Shown: positions 45,546 through 54,323 of the stretch, one piece after another
Layout: each line of letters opens with the position of its first letter
How positions within the stretch are numbered: position 1 is the first letter of the stretch
Source of the DNA: Candidatus Odyssella thessalonicensis L13
GTDB taxonomy: Bacteria; Pseudomonadota; Alphaproteobacteria; Paracaedibacterales; Paracaedibacteraceae
Assembly (NCBI RefSeq): GCF_000190415.1
Contig: NZ_AEWF01000003.1
Coordinates: 248,001 to 312,000 of the forward strand
Length of the DNA: 64,000 nt
Direction: 5' to 3'
The notes under the pieces: model-generated
Told to the model about the DNA's origin: nothing
The model's database searches: none
What the model saw: only the letters and a program-made list of their open reading frames with translations
Translations under genes and position numbers: made by a program

Positions 45546-45705
45546 AATTTCTCTCCACTATTAACGTACATCTAATTAGATACACTAACGAACAAGCACT
45601 TAGGTTGATAGGGAAAACATATTTCATTTTTATTCTTTGCCAATTAATAGAAAAGTATTAAAAATTTTGAAGATGATAAGCAAGCAATACGATTCTTAAG
45701 TAATT

Positions 45706-46224
45706 ATGATTATTCAGCCTGCCTCTCTTAAATTACGCTTTGCGGCGCTCGCTTATCAGGAGGGAAGGCTCTGCCTTACAGGTAATGCCTGTAAAGCCGG
45801 TCCAGATATTGAAAAGTATCTAAAGGTTTTCCGGCAAGCTTTAGGACGCAAAGATCCTAAGTATTTAGATGCTATGGTAGGATATGATTGGTGTTGCGCC
45901 TATGTTCATTATCTTCTCCAATTGATCGATGTTAAGCTAGCAATCCAACCGCTTACTCATTCGGATTGGATGCTGGGTGCCGTAAGAACCTGGTATTTGT
46001 GGGCCCGGCAAGAAAATATTTTCTTGCCCGCTTCCCAACAAGCCGAGCCGGGAGACCTGGTTCTGTTTGATCAGCTTATTGATCAAGTGGAATTAGATCA
46101 TATTGGTATTGTTCTGCAAGATAAAGGTGATCATATCCTGACTTCAGAAGGGAATTACCATAATCGGTCTGGCATCTTTATTCGACCAAGAAATCCCACT
46201 ATCCGTGGCTATATCCGCTTATGA
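45706..46224 (+). CDS. NlpC/P60-CHAP superfamily protein (TIGR02594-like)
   Basis: 172 residues with no signal peptide. The putative nucleophile Cys is in YDWCCAYVHYLL (about 62-73), the catalytic His in LDHIGIVLQ, and a polar third residue in TSEGNYHN; AEPGDLVLFD before the His is the usual CHAP/NlpC loop. The family TIGR02594 is associated with peptidoglycan amidases or endopeptidases, some of phage or secretion-system origin. The N-terminal 45 residues are helical. It stands alone between the amber-split gene and crcB. Function is inferred from the fold motifs only. Confidence 0.7.
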   Translation: MIIQPASLKLRFAALAYQEGRLCLTGNACKAGPDIEKYLKVFRQALGRKDPKYLDAMVGYDWCCAYVHYLLQLIDVKLAIQPLTHSDWMLGAVRTWYLWARQENIFLPASQQAEPGDLVLFDQLIDQVELDHIGIVLQDKGDHILTSEGNYHNRSGIFIRPRNPTIRGYIRL

Positions 46225-46233
46225 CATTTTAAG

Positions 46234-46256
46234 AAGGAGGGGCATTTTCCTCCTCT
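46234..46256 (+). terminator. Possible terminator after the NlpC/P60-like gene
   Basis: AGGAGG pairs with CCTCCT around an 8-base loop (arms within 46234-46240 and 46249-46256), followed by the T-rich CTTGTT. Ten bases after the stop codon. Imperfect, so only moderately likely. Confidence 0.4.
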
Positions 46257-46408
46257 TGTTAGGGGGCTTTCACCGATTTCTAGCTTCAAGCGGGAGTGAG
46301 CATAAGAAATCTTAAGAATTTATATAGTTAATCCTTTTAAAATCAAATTGAGCCGGGTGTATAAACAGCTTGCTTAAGTAGTAATTTCAAGAGGCAGGAG
46401 GGCGATAA

Positions 46409-46801
46409 ATGCTGCAACAATATTTTCTAGTCGGCATCGGGGGCGCCTGCGGTGCTATACTCCGTGCCTTTCTTGCTGACATGCTCCCCGCGACGCTAGG
46501 GGGAATACCGTTGCCCATTCTCGTTATTAATATTATAGGATGCAGTTTAATGGGGTTGGTGGCCGGATTCATGTTCTCCATAATACCTATATCAGATTTA
46601 AATCGTTACTTCTGGGTAACGGGGTTCTTAGGCGGATTCACTACCTTTTCTGCTTTTGCTTTTGATTTTGGGGTTCTGGTTGAAAAAGAACATATTACAG
46701 CTTCCATTATTTATGTGATCAGTACAATCTTTTGCAGTTTGTTGGGATTCATAGTGGTTATGCGCAGCGTGAGCTTAATTATTCAGAACTTACGTCCCTA
46801 G
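46409..46801 (+). CDS. crcB: Fluoride channel CrcB/Fluc
   Basis: 130-residue inner-membrane fluoride exporter subunit. It has four hydrophobic helices and the family motifs GGACGAILRAF (about 9-19), INIIGCSLMGL (about 45-55) and GFLGGFTTFSAFAFD (about 74-88), the last holding the sodium and fluoride-pathway residues. A GGAGGG ribosome site precedes the ATG. It acts as an antiparallel dimer. No fluoride riboswitch was recognised in the 185 bases upstream. Confidence 0.94.
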   Translation: MLQQYFLVGIGGACGAILRAFLADMLPATLGGIPLPILVINIIGCSLMGLVAGFMFSIIPISDLNRYFWVTGFLGGFTTFSAFAFDFGVLVEKEHITASIIYVISTIFCSLLGFIVVMRSVSLIIQNLRP

Positions 46802-46844
46802 AAATAGAGTCTTGACCCTGGCTGGACACTCTTTCTAAGTTAAA

Positions 46845-47936
46845 TCATTTAGGTTTGACCAGGCTAAGGATGAGATCTTGCCACTGGCTATGTATCTTAT
46901 CGGCGTCAAGGAGCTGAGTGGTTTGCTGAGCATGAAACGATAAGCGTTGGCGTTGCTCAGTGTCCTTCAAAAGCTCAAGCATTAAGCTGGCTAACGAAGC
47001 AGCATCTCCCACGGGAAACAACCGACCGTTAATGCCATCTTTAATAAGGTCAATATTACCAGTACAGTTGGACGCAATGACCGGCAAACCGACAGCCATT
47101 GCCTCGCCTAAGGCATTAGGAAAACCTTCATAGTGAGAAGGAAAAACAAATATGTCTGCTTGCGAAAGCCTGGTCAAGACATCCGGCACTGTGCCAGGAA
47201 GAAGAACTCGCTCCTTTAAATTGAGGCTTCTAATTAGTTCTTCTAAGCGTGGCCGTTCTTCCCCTTCACCATAAATGGTAAGTATAAGGTCAGGATTCGC
47301 CTCAGCAACCTCCTTAAAGGCTTGGATGAGCGTCTCAAACCCTTTAGATTTAATCAGCCTTCCCACAGAAACGAGATGGCGCGGTGAGGTGGAGACGAGG
47401 GCTGTTTTAGAGAGGGGCGGCACTTGCAGGGCATTCGGGATAATTGCTACATTGTTCAGATAGTTAAAGTAATCAGCTATGCTTTGGGTTTGAACGATAA
47501 CTTTGGCGGCCTGAGGGTAAAGAAGTCGGCGTAATAAAACATGGAATTTGGGCGTAAAATGATAAAAAGGGTGAGTGCGCTCAGAGACAATTAGTGGAAT
47601 GTTGTGTCTTGCTGCCGCTAGTATGGCCATAATATTACTAACAGTTATAAAGGATAACACTATATCAGGCTTAATGAGGTTAAGAGATTTATTTAATTTG
47701 TTAAAGCGTCTAAAAATACTGCGTAGCCGCTGAAGAGGAGATGCTGTCAAATTACTCTCTCCCAGCGGGATTAATCTGATGTCTGGTTCTAGTCTATAGA
47801 AGGGTAAGCTTTCTGGAGTACTGAAGGTGATGATAGTCACATCATGGCCTTGTTGAGAGCAATAGTTAGCCAGATTGGATAATACCCTTTCCGCCCCGCC
47901 AGTTGCTAAAGAAGAAATAATAAAACTAATACGCAT
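46845..47936 (-). CDS. GT4-type glycosyltransferase
   Basis: GT-B fold glycosyltransferase, 363 residues. The start MRISFIISSLATGGAERVLS carries the acceptor-side GGAERV signature. VSVGRLIKSKGFETLIQAF marks the donor domain, and SHYEGFPNALGEAM (about 273-286) contains the E-x7-E motif, followed by GLPVIASNCTGN. It is of the same general class as the gene at 1260-2393 but not an evident close copy. It probably modifies an envelope glycan. It is isolated here: no other glycan gene is adjacent. Confidence 0.9.
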   Translation of the reverse strand: MRISFIISSLATGGAERVLSNLANYCSQQGHDVTIITFSTPESLPFYRLEPDIRLIPLGESNLTASPLQRLRSIFRRFNKLNKSLNLIKPDIVLSFITVSNIMAILAAARHNIPLIVSERTHPFYHFTPKFHVLLRRLLYPQAAKVIVQTQSIADYFNYLNNVAIIPNALQVPPLSKTALVSTSPRHLVSVGRLIKSKGFETLIQAFKEVAEANPDLILTIYGEGEERPRLEELIRSLNLKERVLLPGTVPDVLTRLSQADIFVFPSHYEGFPNALGEAMAVGLPVIASNCTGNIDLIKDGINGRLFPVGDAASLASLMLELLKDTEQRQRLSFHAQQTTQLLDADKIHSQWQDLILSLVKPK

Positions 47937-48269
47937 GCTTTAAAACTGAACTAAATAAGGAGGCTGTGAAGACTCTACGGCTCGATTAATAAGGTAAACA
48001 TTCTCCACTCGCATCTCAAGCACTTTTCGCGTCTAGTCCTGTGTTATTTACTGGTGCTCCTCCTAAAGGGTTCGTGCTAGATAAAAACGCTAAGAGTAAT
48101 CTCGGTTATCTTGACAGCTTATATAGAACTTATAGGAATTAGTATAAGAATTCTCTCGGCCTTCCTTTAGCGTGGCCTTCCCTTTAACGTGGATAGAAAG
48201 AATATTTTGCCTTATTAAGTTTTCCTTAAAAGCTTTAGAGATAGGATATAAGCCTGAGAGGATTGGGTT
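47937..48269. other. Intergenic region before the small exported peptide gene
   Basis: 333 bases between the glycosyltransferase gene and the short rightward frame at 48270. An imperfect direct repeat, CCTTCCTTTAGCGTGG and CCTTCCCTTTAACGTGG, lies around 48161-48192. No RNA gene or clear promoter was recognised. Confidence 0.4.
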
Positions 48270-48497
48270 ATGCATAAAATTTTATTAAGCATTTGTTTTC
48301 TTAATTTAGGGGTAGCAGAGGATGCTAACCGATCAACAAACCAGCAGACGAAGACCAGCTCATGTGTCCACGAAGAACAAAAGTGTGAAGCTAAAATCGA
48401 TCTACTCAAAAAGCGTCAACCTTTTAAAAAGGAAGAGCAGACTAGGCGCCCAGCTTTGCCAATTCCACAGCTGCCCGTGTCTCAATCTCACGAATAA
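48270..48497 (+). CDS. Possible small exported peptide
   Basis: 75-residue frame, not recognised. The first 17 residues (MHKILLSICFLNLGVAE) look like a short signal peptide, the rest is polar with one Cys pair region (SSCVHEEQKCE) and a Pro-rich end. GAGG lies about 9 bases before the ATG. Its last 56 bases overlap the end of fliX on the other strand, so it may be spurious. Confidence 0.4.
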   Translation: MHKILLSICFLNLGVAEDANRSTNQQTKTSSCVHEEQKCEAKIDLLKKRQPFKKEEQTRRPALPIPQLPVSQSHE

Positions 48498-48852
48498 GAT
48501 TTTCCAGCTCTGGATCGACCGTAAGGGCAGGGCGATCTTGCAGCAACTTCATTAACTCGATAAGATCCTCTTTAGAAAGCGTGCCACGCACTAAATCAGC
48601 ATGAATTTTATCAAGTTGATCTAAGAGCTCATTACCATAGGTTATGGCTTGATGGTGGTTCTGTTTGGGAGCATCATCCAAGAATAAAGCTGATAAGCCG
48701 CTTACGGAAAATGTCTGATAAGTCTCGCCCGTCGGAGCAGTTTGACCAGATTGCTTAGCATTGAATTTATCAGTGTTTTTTTTAACTTTTGTGGAAGCTG
48801 TCTTCAAGCTATTAACAGGAAGAGATGAATTGATCTTTGTTGTACTAACCAT
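48442..48852 (-). CDS. fliX: Flagellar assembly regulator FliX
   Basis: 136 residues. A Ser/Thr-rich N terminus is followed by FSVSGLSALFLDDAP, a helix pair (NELLDQLDKIHADLVRGTLS and LIELMKLLQDRP) and the diagnostic C terminus DPELENLIREIETRAAVELA. This is the class II flagellar regulator FliX, which in Caulobacter links early flagellar assembly to FlbD activity. No other flagellar gene is in the window. The ribosome site is AGG about 9 bases upstream. The presence of fliX indicates that the organism has, or recently had, flagella. Confidence 0.78.
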   Translation of the reverse strand: MVSTTKINSSLPVNSLKTASTKVKKNTDKFNAKQSGQTAPTGETYQTFSVSGLSALFLDDAPKQNHHQAITYGNELLDQLDKIHADLVRGTLSKEDLIELMKLLQDRPALTVDPELENLIREIETRAAVELAKLGA

Positions 48853-48913
48853 AGTAGACCTGCAAATAGGATTGGTTAATTAATATTACAGAAATTTTTA
48901 TGAATAAAGAATC

Positions 48914-48942
48914 TTGATTTTTGAGGTGAAAATTGGTTATAA
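48914..48942 (+). promoter_or_regulatory. Promoter of the rpmH-rnpA-yidD-yidC-engB cluster
   Basis: TTGATT (48914-48919), a 17-base spacer and TTATAA (48937-48942), about 60 bases before the rpmH start. Two DnaA-box-like 9-mers with one mismatch each overlap this region (TTATAAACA; TTAAACACA on the other strand). Confidence 0.55.
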
Positions 48943-49002
48943 ACAAACAACTGTGTTTAAACGCTCGCATTATTGCGTTCGTCAAAAATAAGGATTAAGA
49001 TC

Positions 49003-49137
49003 GTGAAAAGAACATATCAACCAAGTAAACTGGTTCGCAAGCGTCGCCATGGATTTCGGGCGAGAATGGCAACTGTTGGAGGTCGTAAAGTAATTGCGGC
49101 ACGCCGCGCAAGAGGTCGTAAGCGTCTTTCTGCTTAA
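49003..49137 (+). CDS. rpmH: 50S ribosomal protein L34
   Basis: 44-residue basic ribosomal protein, GTG start at 49003 with AAGGAT ahead of it. It reads [18 protein letters not shown], then [13 protein letters not shown] and ends GRKRLSA, an intact L34. It opens the conserved cluster rpmH-rnpA-yidD-yidC-engB. Confidence 0.97.
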   Translation: MKRTYQPSKLVRKRRHGFRARMATVGGRKVIAARRARGRKRLSA

Positions 49138-49152
49138 GAGAGCCTCAGTCAA

Positions 49153-49506
49153 ATGGAACGACGTTTGAAGAAACGTCGCGAGTTTTTAAGGGTCGCCCAG
49201 CAGGGGGTTTACTGCCCGGCCTCGACTCTTATCGTCCAATTAATTCCTGTCGATCCAGTCTCAGGGGATAATACCATTGGTGTCGGTTACACGGCAACCC
49301 GACGTGTGGGAAGTGCTGTGCGTCGTAACAGAGCCAAAAGACGCTTACGGGAAGCAATACGCAGTATCTTACCTACTTTAGAATTGCCACCATGTGACAT
49401 TGTTGTTATTGCAAAAGTAGCAACAGTGGATTCTGCATTTGATCATCTGCTAAGAGATTTAAGGTATGCGATTGGGAAATGCCTAAAAGAAGTGTCGTCC
49501 AAATGA
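49153..49506 (+). CDS. rnpA: Ribonuclease P protein component
   Basis: Protein subunit of RNase P, 117 residues, which helps the RNA subunit trim tRNA 5' leaders. The family signature RNRAKRRLREAIR (about 59-71) is intact, and the start MERRLKKRREFLRVAQQG is typical. It lies 15 bases after rpmH and overlaps yidD by 28 bases. Confidence 0.95.
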   Translation: MERRLKKRREFLRVAQQGVYCPASTLIVQLIPVDPVSGDNTIGVGYTATRRVGSAVRRNRAKRRLREAIRSILPTLELPPCDIVVIAKVATVDSAFDHLLRDLRYAIGKCLKEVSSK

Positions 49507-49760
49507 TCGTTAAAGTTTTGATTTTTTTCGTCCATAGTTATCGCTGGTTAATCTCACCTTATTTACAGCCGCGTTGTCGCTTTCAACCCACTTGTTCTGC
49601 TTATGCGGTGCATGCTTTGCAGCATCATGGATTAAAGCGTGGACTTTATTTTATAATGCGCCGTTTGATGCGCTGTCATCCTTTTAAATCTTTGGGGGGA
49701 AGCTATGGCTATGATCCGGTACCTCATCCTCAATCTTCAACTTTCGGAGAGCGTTCATGA
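49479..49760 (+). CDS. yidD: Membrane protein insertion efficiency factor YidD
   Basis: 93-residue small protein with the DUF37/YidD signature: YRWLISPYLQPRCRFQPTCS followed by YAVHALQHHG and MRCHPF. Amphipathic N-terminal helix and conserved cysteines. It assists YidC-dependent insertion at the inner membrane. It sits between rnpA and yidC and overlaps both. Confidence 0.95.
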   Translation: MPKRSVVQMIVKVLIFFVHSYRWLISPYLQPRCRFQPTCSAYAVHALQHHGLKRGLYFIMRRLMRCHPFKSLGGSYGYDPVPHPQSSTFGERS

Positions 49761-51439
49761 ATGAGCAAAAAAATTTAATCGTTGCGTTTCTTCTCAGTCT
49801 GCTTGTCTTGGTTGGCTACAACTACTTTGTTGACACTCCTAAGGTCAAACAGCAGACAGAGGTCGCTGCCAAAAATAGTGCTACTGTGCCTACAGAAGCT
49901 CTTCCTTCTCAAGAACTCTTGAGCCGGGAGCAAGCGCTCGTGGGGCAACGGATCCCTATTAATGCTGCCAAAATTCATGGATCAATTAATCTAGTTGGCT
50001 CTCGCTTTGACGATATAACTTTAGCTGATTATCATGAAACCCCAGATCTTCAAAGTGCAGAAATCGTCTTATTATCGCCTAAAAAAACGACGCAGGCGTA
50101 TTTTGTCGATTTTGGATGGATAAGTGCCTCTTCGCAGGCTCTACCGACCCCTGAAACAGTTTGGTCGGCCTCAAGCAATGAGTTAACCACAAATAAGTCG
50201 TTGGTGTTGTCGTGGGATAATGGACAAGGGCTACGCTTTACTCGGACAATTATGATTGATGATCAGTATATGTTCACAGTCACTGACAAGGTTGAAAATA
50301 AAACAGCAACATCGCTCAAGCTGAATGCTTATGGCCAGATTACCCGCGTGGGTAAGCCTCAAACAGGGGGCTATTTCATTTTACATGAGGGTCCAATTGG
50401 GGTTTTGAATGGCAAGCTGGTTGAGCTTGATTACGATAAACTAAAAGATAAGGGTTCAGAAGAATTTAATAGTGCTGGGGGTTGGCTCGGTATAACTGAT
50501 AAGTACTGGCTAGTCAGCTTAATTCCGGATCAAAAGGTTGCTTATCAAAGCAAGTTTAAGACACAAACTGTGCAAGGGGTTGACCGTTATTTAACGGAAA
50601 CGATTTCCCCTGAATATGAAGTGGCGCCAGGGCAATCTGTTGAAGTTTCGCAACATCTTTTTGCGGGTGCAAAAAATCTTAGAATGTTGGATGCCTATGA
50701 ACAGAAAGTGGGGATCGACAAATTTGATTTAGCGGTTGATTTTGGCTGGTTCTATTTCTTAACTAAGCCTTTGTTCTATGTGCTCGAATATCTTAATAAA
50801 ATATTGGGGAATATTGGTTTGGCAATTTTATTGCTGACAGTCATCTTTAAGGTCGCTATGTTCCCCTTGGCCAATAAATCATACCGCTCCATGTCGCGCA
50901 TGAAAGCACTGCAGCCGAAAATGGAAGTTCTTAAACAGCGGTATGGTGCTGATAAAATGAAGTTAAACCAAGAGCTAATGGAGCTATATAAGAAGGAGAA
51001 AATTAATCCTATGGCTGGGTGCTTGCCAATATTAATCCAAGCCCCTGTTTTCTTCTGCTTGTATAAAGTCTTGTTTGTGACTTTAGAGATGCGTCATGCG
51101 CCTTTTTATGGCTGGATTCATGACTTATCAGCGCCTGATCCTACAAGCGTTTTTAATCTATTTGGCTTATTACCGTTTACACCGCCTAGCTTTTTAATGA
51201 TTGGCGCTTGGCCGTTGATCATGGGGGTAACCATGCTTCTGCAGCAAAGGCTCAGCCCTCAGCCAGCCGATCCCGCGCAAGCAAAGGCAATGATGATTAT
51301 GCCGGTGATGATGACGGTGCTCTTAGCTAATTTTCCAGCGGGACTGGTTATTTACTGGGCCTGGAACAACGTCTTATCAATTGCTCAGCAATGGTGGATT
51401 ATGCGTCTTGAGGAAAATAATCAAGCGAAATCAGCATGA
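49757..51439 (+). CDS. yidC: Membrane protein insertase YidC
   Basis: 560 residues, the long Gram-negative form. An N-terminal membrane helix (about 8-24) precedes a large periplasmic beta-domain (about 40-320), then the conserved five-helix insertase core (FYFLTKPLFYVLEYLNKILG; VIFKVAMFPLANKSYRSMSR; INPMAGCLPILIQAPVFF). It inserts inner-membrane proteins alone or with SecYEG. Overlaps with yidD (4 bases) and engB (4 bases) imply coupled translation. Confidence 0.97.
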   Translation: MNEQKNLIVAFLLSLLVLVGYNYFVDTPKVKQQTEVAAKNSATVPTEALPSQELLSREQALVGQRIPINAAKIHGSINLVGSRFDDITLADYHETPDLQSAEIVLLSPKKTTQAYFVDFGWISASSQALPTPETVWSASSNELTTNKSLVLSWDNGQGLRFTRTIMIDDQYMFTVTDKVENKTATSLKLNAYGQITRVGKPQTGGYFILHEGPIGVLNGKLVELDYDKLKDKGSEEFNSAGGWLGITDKYWLVSLIPDQKVAYQSKFKTQTVQGVDRYLTETISPEYEVAPGQSVEVSQHLFAGAKNLRMLDAYEQKVGIDKFDLAVDFGWFYFLTKPLFYVLEYLNKILGNIGLAILLLTVIFKVAMFPLANKSYRSMSRMKALQPKMEVLKQRYGADKMKLNQELMELYKKEKINPMAGCLPILIQAPVFFCLYKVLFVTLEMRHAPFYGWIHDLSAPDPTSVFNLFGLLPFTPPSFLMIGAWPLIMGVTMLLQQRLSPQPADPAQAKAMMIMPVMMTVLLANFPAGLVIYWAWNNVLSIAQQWWIMRLEENNQAKSA

Positions 51440-52098
51440 TCATGGACTTTTCCCTCAAAAATCCGGATGGAACTTATACAACTGGCGCCCTCGAGTATGG
51501 TCGTTTGTTGTTTACTCAGTCCTGTGAATTTATTCGCGGCGTTCAAAAGCTAACGGATTTAGTCGACTTTGAGGTTCCAGAAATTGCCTTTGCCGGCCGC
51601 TCCAATGTTGGCAAATCTAGCTTAATTAATGCTTTAACAGGGCGCAAAACCTTAGCACGGACCTCTAATACGCCAGGGCGAACCCAGCAGTTGAATTTCT
51701 TTGATCTGGGAGGGCGGCTTTATCTGGTGGATATGCCTGGCTATGGTTATGCTGAAGTCCCCAAATCCGTAGTCGCTGAATGGCGTAAACTTATCGATTT
51801 TTATTTGCGCGGTCGGCCGACACTGCAGCGTGTTTATGTGTTACTGGACGCGCGGGTTGAAATCAAGAAGCATGATCTCGAAATAATGGAGCAGTTGGAT
51901 AAAGCAGCTGTTTCTTATCAGGTTGTTCTTACTAAATGTGATAAAGTTGGCCCGCTTCAGTTGAAAAAGATTATCTCGAAGCTTGAAGACCTTCTTCAAA
52001 ACCACCCCGCAGCCCATCCCACGGTAATGCCGACCAGCTCTGCTAAGGGGTCCGGTATCGAAGAGCTGCGCGCTGAGATGGCCCAGTTTGGTTGTTAA
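51436..52098 (+). CDS. engB: Ribosome-biogenesis GTPase YihA/EngB
   Basis: GTPase of 220 residues. G1 is AGRSNVGKSSLIN near 52-64, the G2 Thr is in the NTPGRTQQ segment, G3 is DMPGYGYAEV, G4 is TKCDKVG, and G5-like TSSAKGSGI lies near the C terminus. It acts in assembly of the large ribosomal subunit. An alternative ATG lies two codons inside (51442). Last gene of the rpmH cluster. Confidence 0.96.
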   Translation: MIMDFSLKNPDGTYTTGALEYGRLLFTQSCEFIRGVQKLTDLVDFEVPEIAFAGRSNVGKSSLINALTGRKTLARTSNTPGRTQQLNFFDLGGRLYLVDMPGYGYAEVPKSVVAEWRKLIDFYLRGRPTLQRVYVLLDARVEIKKHDLEIMEQLDKAAVSYQVVLTKCDKVGPLQLKKIISKLEDLLQNHPAAHPTVMPTSSAKGSGIEELRAEMAQFGC

Positions 52099-52109
52099 AG
52101 CTCAATCGA

Positions 52110-52138
52110 TTGCAACTTTCCTGAGATCACGGTAGAAT
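52110..52138 (+). promoter_or_regulatory. Promoter of dapD-dapE
   Basis: TTGCAA (52110-52115), a 17-base spacer and TAGAAT (52133-52138), 27 bases before the dapD start codon. Confidence 0.65.
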
Positions 52139-52165
52139 GCATACAAAAATCTAAGGTAACCACAC

Positions 52166-52981
52166 ATGTCCTATCAAGATATCATTGAAGCCGCCTGGGA
52201 AAGCCGTCAATCTCTGACTTCAGAGAATAAAGACGTCGTTAATGCTGTCGACCATGTTTTGACGCGGCTCGATTCTGGCCAGGTGCGCGTGGCAGAAAAG
52301 CTAGGACAAGAGTGGGTGGTGCACCAATGGATTAAAAAGGCTATCTTGTTGTCTTTTAGGCTGAATCCTAATCAGTTAATGGCGGGGCTAGGTAATACAC
52401 CTTATTACGATAAGGTCCCCTTGAAAATGACAGGTTGGACGACGTCAGATTTTACTGCCGCTGGCTTTAGAGCTGTTCCGGGCACAATTGTCCGCAGATC
52501 AGCCTTTATTGAGAAAGATGTGGTATTGATGCCGAGCTTTATTAATGTTGGCGCTCGGGTGGGGGCTGGCACCATGGTCGACACGTGGTCAACAATTGGT
52601 TCCTGTGCCCAAATTGGGGCGAATTGTCATATTTCAGGCGGAGTGGGCATCGGTGGCGTATTAGAGCCGCTTCAGGCCAATCCGGTAATAATTGAGGACA
52701 ATTGCTTTATTGGGGCACGCAGTGAAATTGCGGAAGGCGTTATTGTCGAAGAAGGTGCCGTTATTTCCATGGGAGTTTTCTTAGGAGCGTCCACTAAAAT
52801 TGTCAATCGCCAAACCGGCGAAATTACCTATGGGCGTGTACCCGCCTATTCGGTGGTCGTACCTGGTACTTTACCAGGGGCTACTGCTGATGCGCCGGCG
52901 TTAGCATGTGCTGTTATTGTCAAGCAAGTGGATGCTAAGACCCGATCAAAGGTGGGAATTAATGAGCTATTGAGGGCTTGA
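52166..52981 (+). CDS. dapD: Tetrahydrodipicolinate N-succinyltransferase
   Basis: Lysine/diaminopimelate pathway enzyme, 271 residues. A helical N-terminal domain (about 1-100) precedes a left-handed beta-helix of hexapeptide repeats ([60 protein letters not shown]). It transfers succinyl from succinyl-CoA to tetrahydrodipicolinate. dapE follows after 4 bases, giving two successive steps of the succinylase branch, needed for peptidoglycan. Confidence 0.97.
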   Translation: MSYQDIIEAAWESRQSLTSENKDVVNAVDHVLTRLDSGQVRVAEKLGQEWVVHQWIKKAILLSFRLNPNQLMAGLGNTPYYDKVPLKMTGWTTSDFTAAGFRAVPGTIVRRSAFIEKDVVLMPSFINVGARVGAGTMVDTWSTIGSCAQIGANCHISGGVGIGGVLEPLQANPVIIEDNCFIGARSEIAEGVIVEEGAVISMGVFLGASTKIVNRQTGEITYGRVPAYSVVVPGTLPGATADAPALACAVIVKQVDAKTRSKVGINELLRA

Positions 52982-52985
52982 GGCG

Positions 52986-54125
52986 ATGTCAGTCGCTGAC
53001 CTTGCTCAGAAGCTAATCTCCTTTGCCAGTGTGACCCCCCAACAAGCCGGGTGTTTAGATTTTATTCAATCTTTTCTAGAAGAGTTACACTTTGAGTGCT
53101 GGCGTTTGCCGTTTGGAGCTGTGGATAATCTTTATGCCCGCTGGGGCAAGCATAGTCCTCATTTATGCTTTGCTGGCCATATTGACGTGGTTCCCGTGGC
53201 GAACCCGGTAGCTTGGCAACATAATCCTTTTTCTGCTGATTTGAAAGATCCGCAAACAGTTTACGGGCGGGGTGCCGTGGACATGAAAGGGGCAATTGCA
53301 GCTTTCTTGATGGCAGCTCAAGACGTGATCCGATCCCAACCCACCGGATCAATTAGCTTTTTGCTGACAAGTGATGAAGAAGGTGTCGCCGTCGATGGCA
53401 CTCGGCAGGTGGTGCAATGGCTGAAAGATCGCGGCGAGGTTGTCGATTTGTGTCTTGTGGGTGAGCCAACTAGTGTTAAGCAAGTAGGAGATATGGTCAA
53501 GATTGGCCGGCGCGGCAGCTTAAATGTTCAGGTTACTGTGCAAGGTCAAGCAGGCCATGTGGCGTATCCTGAGAACTTTATCAATCCCATAACAATCCTC
53601 ATGGATTACCTGAATGAATTGAAGCGCCACCCCTTGGATCAGGGAAATGAGTTGTTTCAGCCTTCAAACTTAGAGATTACTTCCATTGATGTGGGTAATC
53701 CCACCACCAATGTGGTCGTCCCCAAAGCAGAAGCCCGTTTCAATATCCGCTTTAATAACTTACATAACGGTGAATCTTTGCAGGCCTACCTTAGGAAGGT
53801 TGCAGCGCAGGTCTCTTCGCGCATCACCTTGACTACGCGCACCAGTGGCGAAGCCTTTTATTGCTCAAATCCTCATCTTACTGAACAAATTGTTAATTGT
53901 ATTGAACGGATAACGGGCAAGCCGCCAGTGCTTTCCACCAGCGGCGGGACGTCAGATGCACGCTTTATAAAGGATATTGCCCCGGTGGTGGAGCTGGGAT
54001 TATTAAATGCTATGGCTCATCAAGACAATGAACAAGCCGCTGTCAGCGACTTAAATCTTTTGCAAGCCCTGTATGCAGAAATCCTTTCGAGTTTCTTGCT
54101 CTTAAAAGATAAGAGTATCAGTTAA
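52986..54125 (+). CDS. dapE: Succinyl-diaminopimelate desuccinylase
   Basis: M20-family metallohydrolase of 379 residues. Zinc ligands are in AGHIDVVP (His65, Asp67 region), GRGAVDMKG (Asp99), SDEEGV (Glu131/132, catalytic and bridging), VGEPT and a late His in NAMAHQDNE. A dimerisation domain (about 180-290) interrupts the catalytic one. It removes succinate from N-succinyl-diaminopimelate. Second gene of the dapD operon. Confidence 0.97.
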   Translation: MSVADLAQKLISFASVTPQQAGCLDFIQSFLEELHFECWRLPFGAVDNLYARWGKHSPHLCFAGHIDVVPVANPVAWQHNPFSADLKDPQTVYGRGAVDMKGAIAAFLMAAQDVIRSQPTGSISFLLTSDEEGVAVDGTRQVVQWLKDRGEVVDLCLVGEPTSVKQVGDMVKIGRRGSLNVQVTVQGQAGHVAYPENFINPITILMDYLNELKRHPLDQGNELFQPSNLEITSIDVGNPTTNVVVPKAEARFNIRFNNLHNGESLQAYLRKVAAQVSSRITLTTRTSGEAFYCSNPHLTEQIVNCIERITGKPPVLSTSGGTSDARFIKDIAPVVELGLLNAMAHQDNEQAAVSDLNLLQALYAEILSSFLLLKDKSIS

Positions 54126-54234
54126 CTTTGAGAGTTAAAGTGAGACTTTTGAATGTTGTCGCTATTCTTCTAACTAATGTGATCATTTATAGAAATGGCC
54201 AGCAGCCATCAAGATGCTCAAGTTTAAAGTTATT

Positions 54235-54264
54235 AAAAAAGGTAGCTATAATTAGCTACCTTCT
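54235..54264 (+). terminator. Rho-independent terminator after dapE
   Basis: Perfect 10-bp stem AAGGTAGCTA (54239-54248) and TAGCTACCTT (54253-54262) with loop TAAT, preceded by an A6 run and followed by TTCTC. It lies about 110 bases past the dapE stop and before the convergent exported-protein gene. The T run is short. Confidence 0.75.
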
Positions 54265-54323
54265 CAGTTTAGGATATTTACAGCAAGACTTACGCGCACA
54301 ATTTATCTTACCTATCTGACGAG

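Noticed and set aside
46257-46408. Fluoride riboswitch upstream of crcB
   Set aside because: The conserved crcB-motif core could not be found in the upstream bases.
48930-48965. DnaA-box-like 9-mers near rpmH suggesting an origin
   Set aside because: Only two sites, each with a mismatch, overlapping the rpmH promoter; no dnaA or further boxes nearby.
54128-54319. 63-codon rightward frame after dapE
   Set aside because: No family resemblance or ribosome site; it runs through the terminator hairpin.
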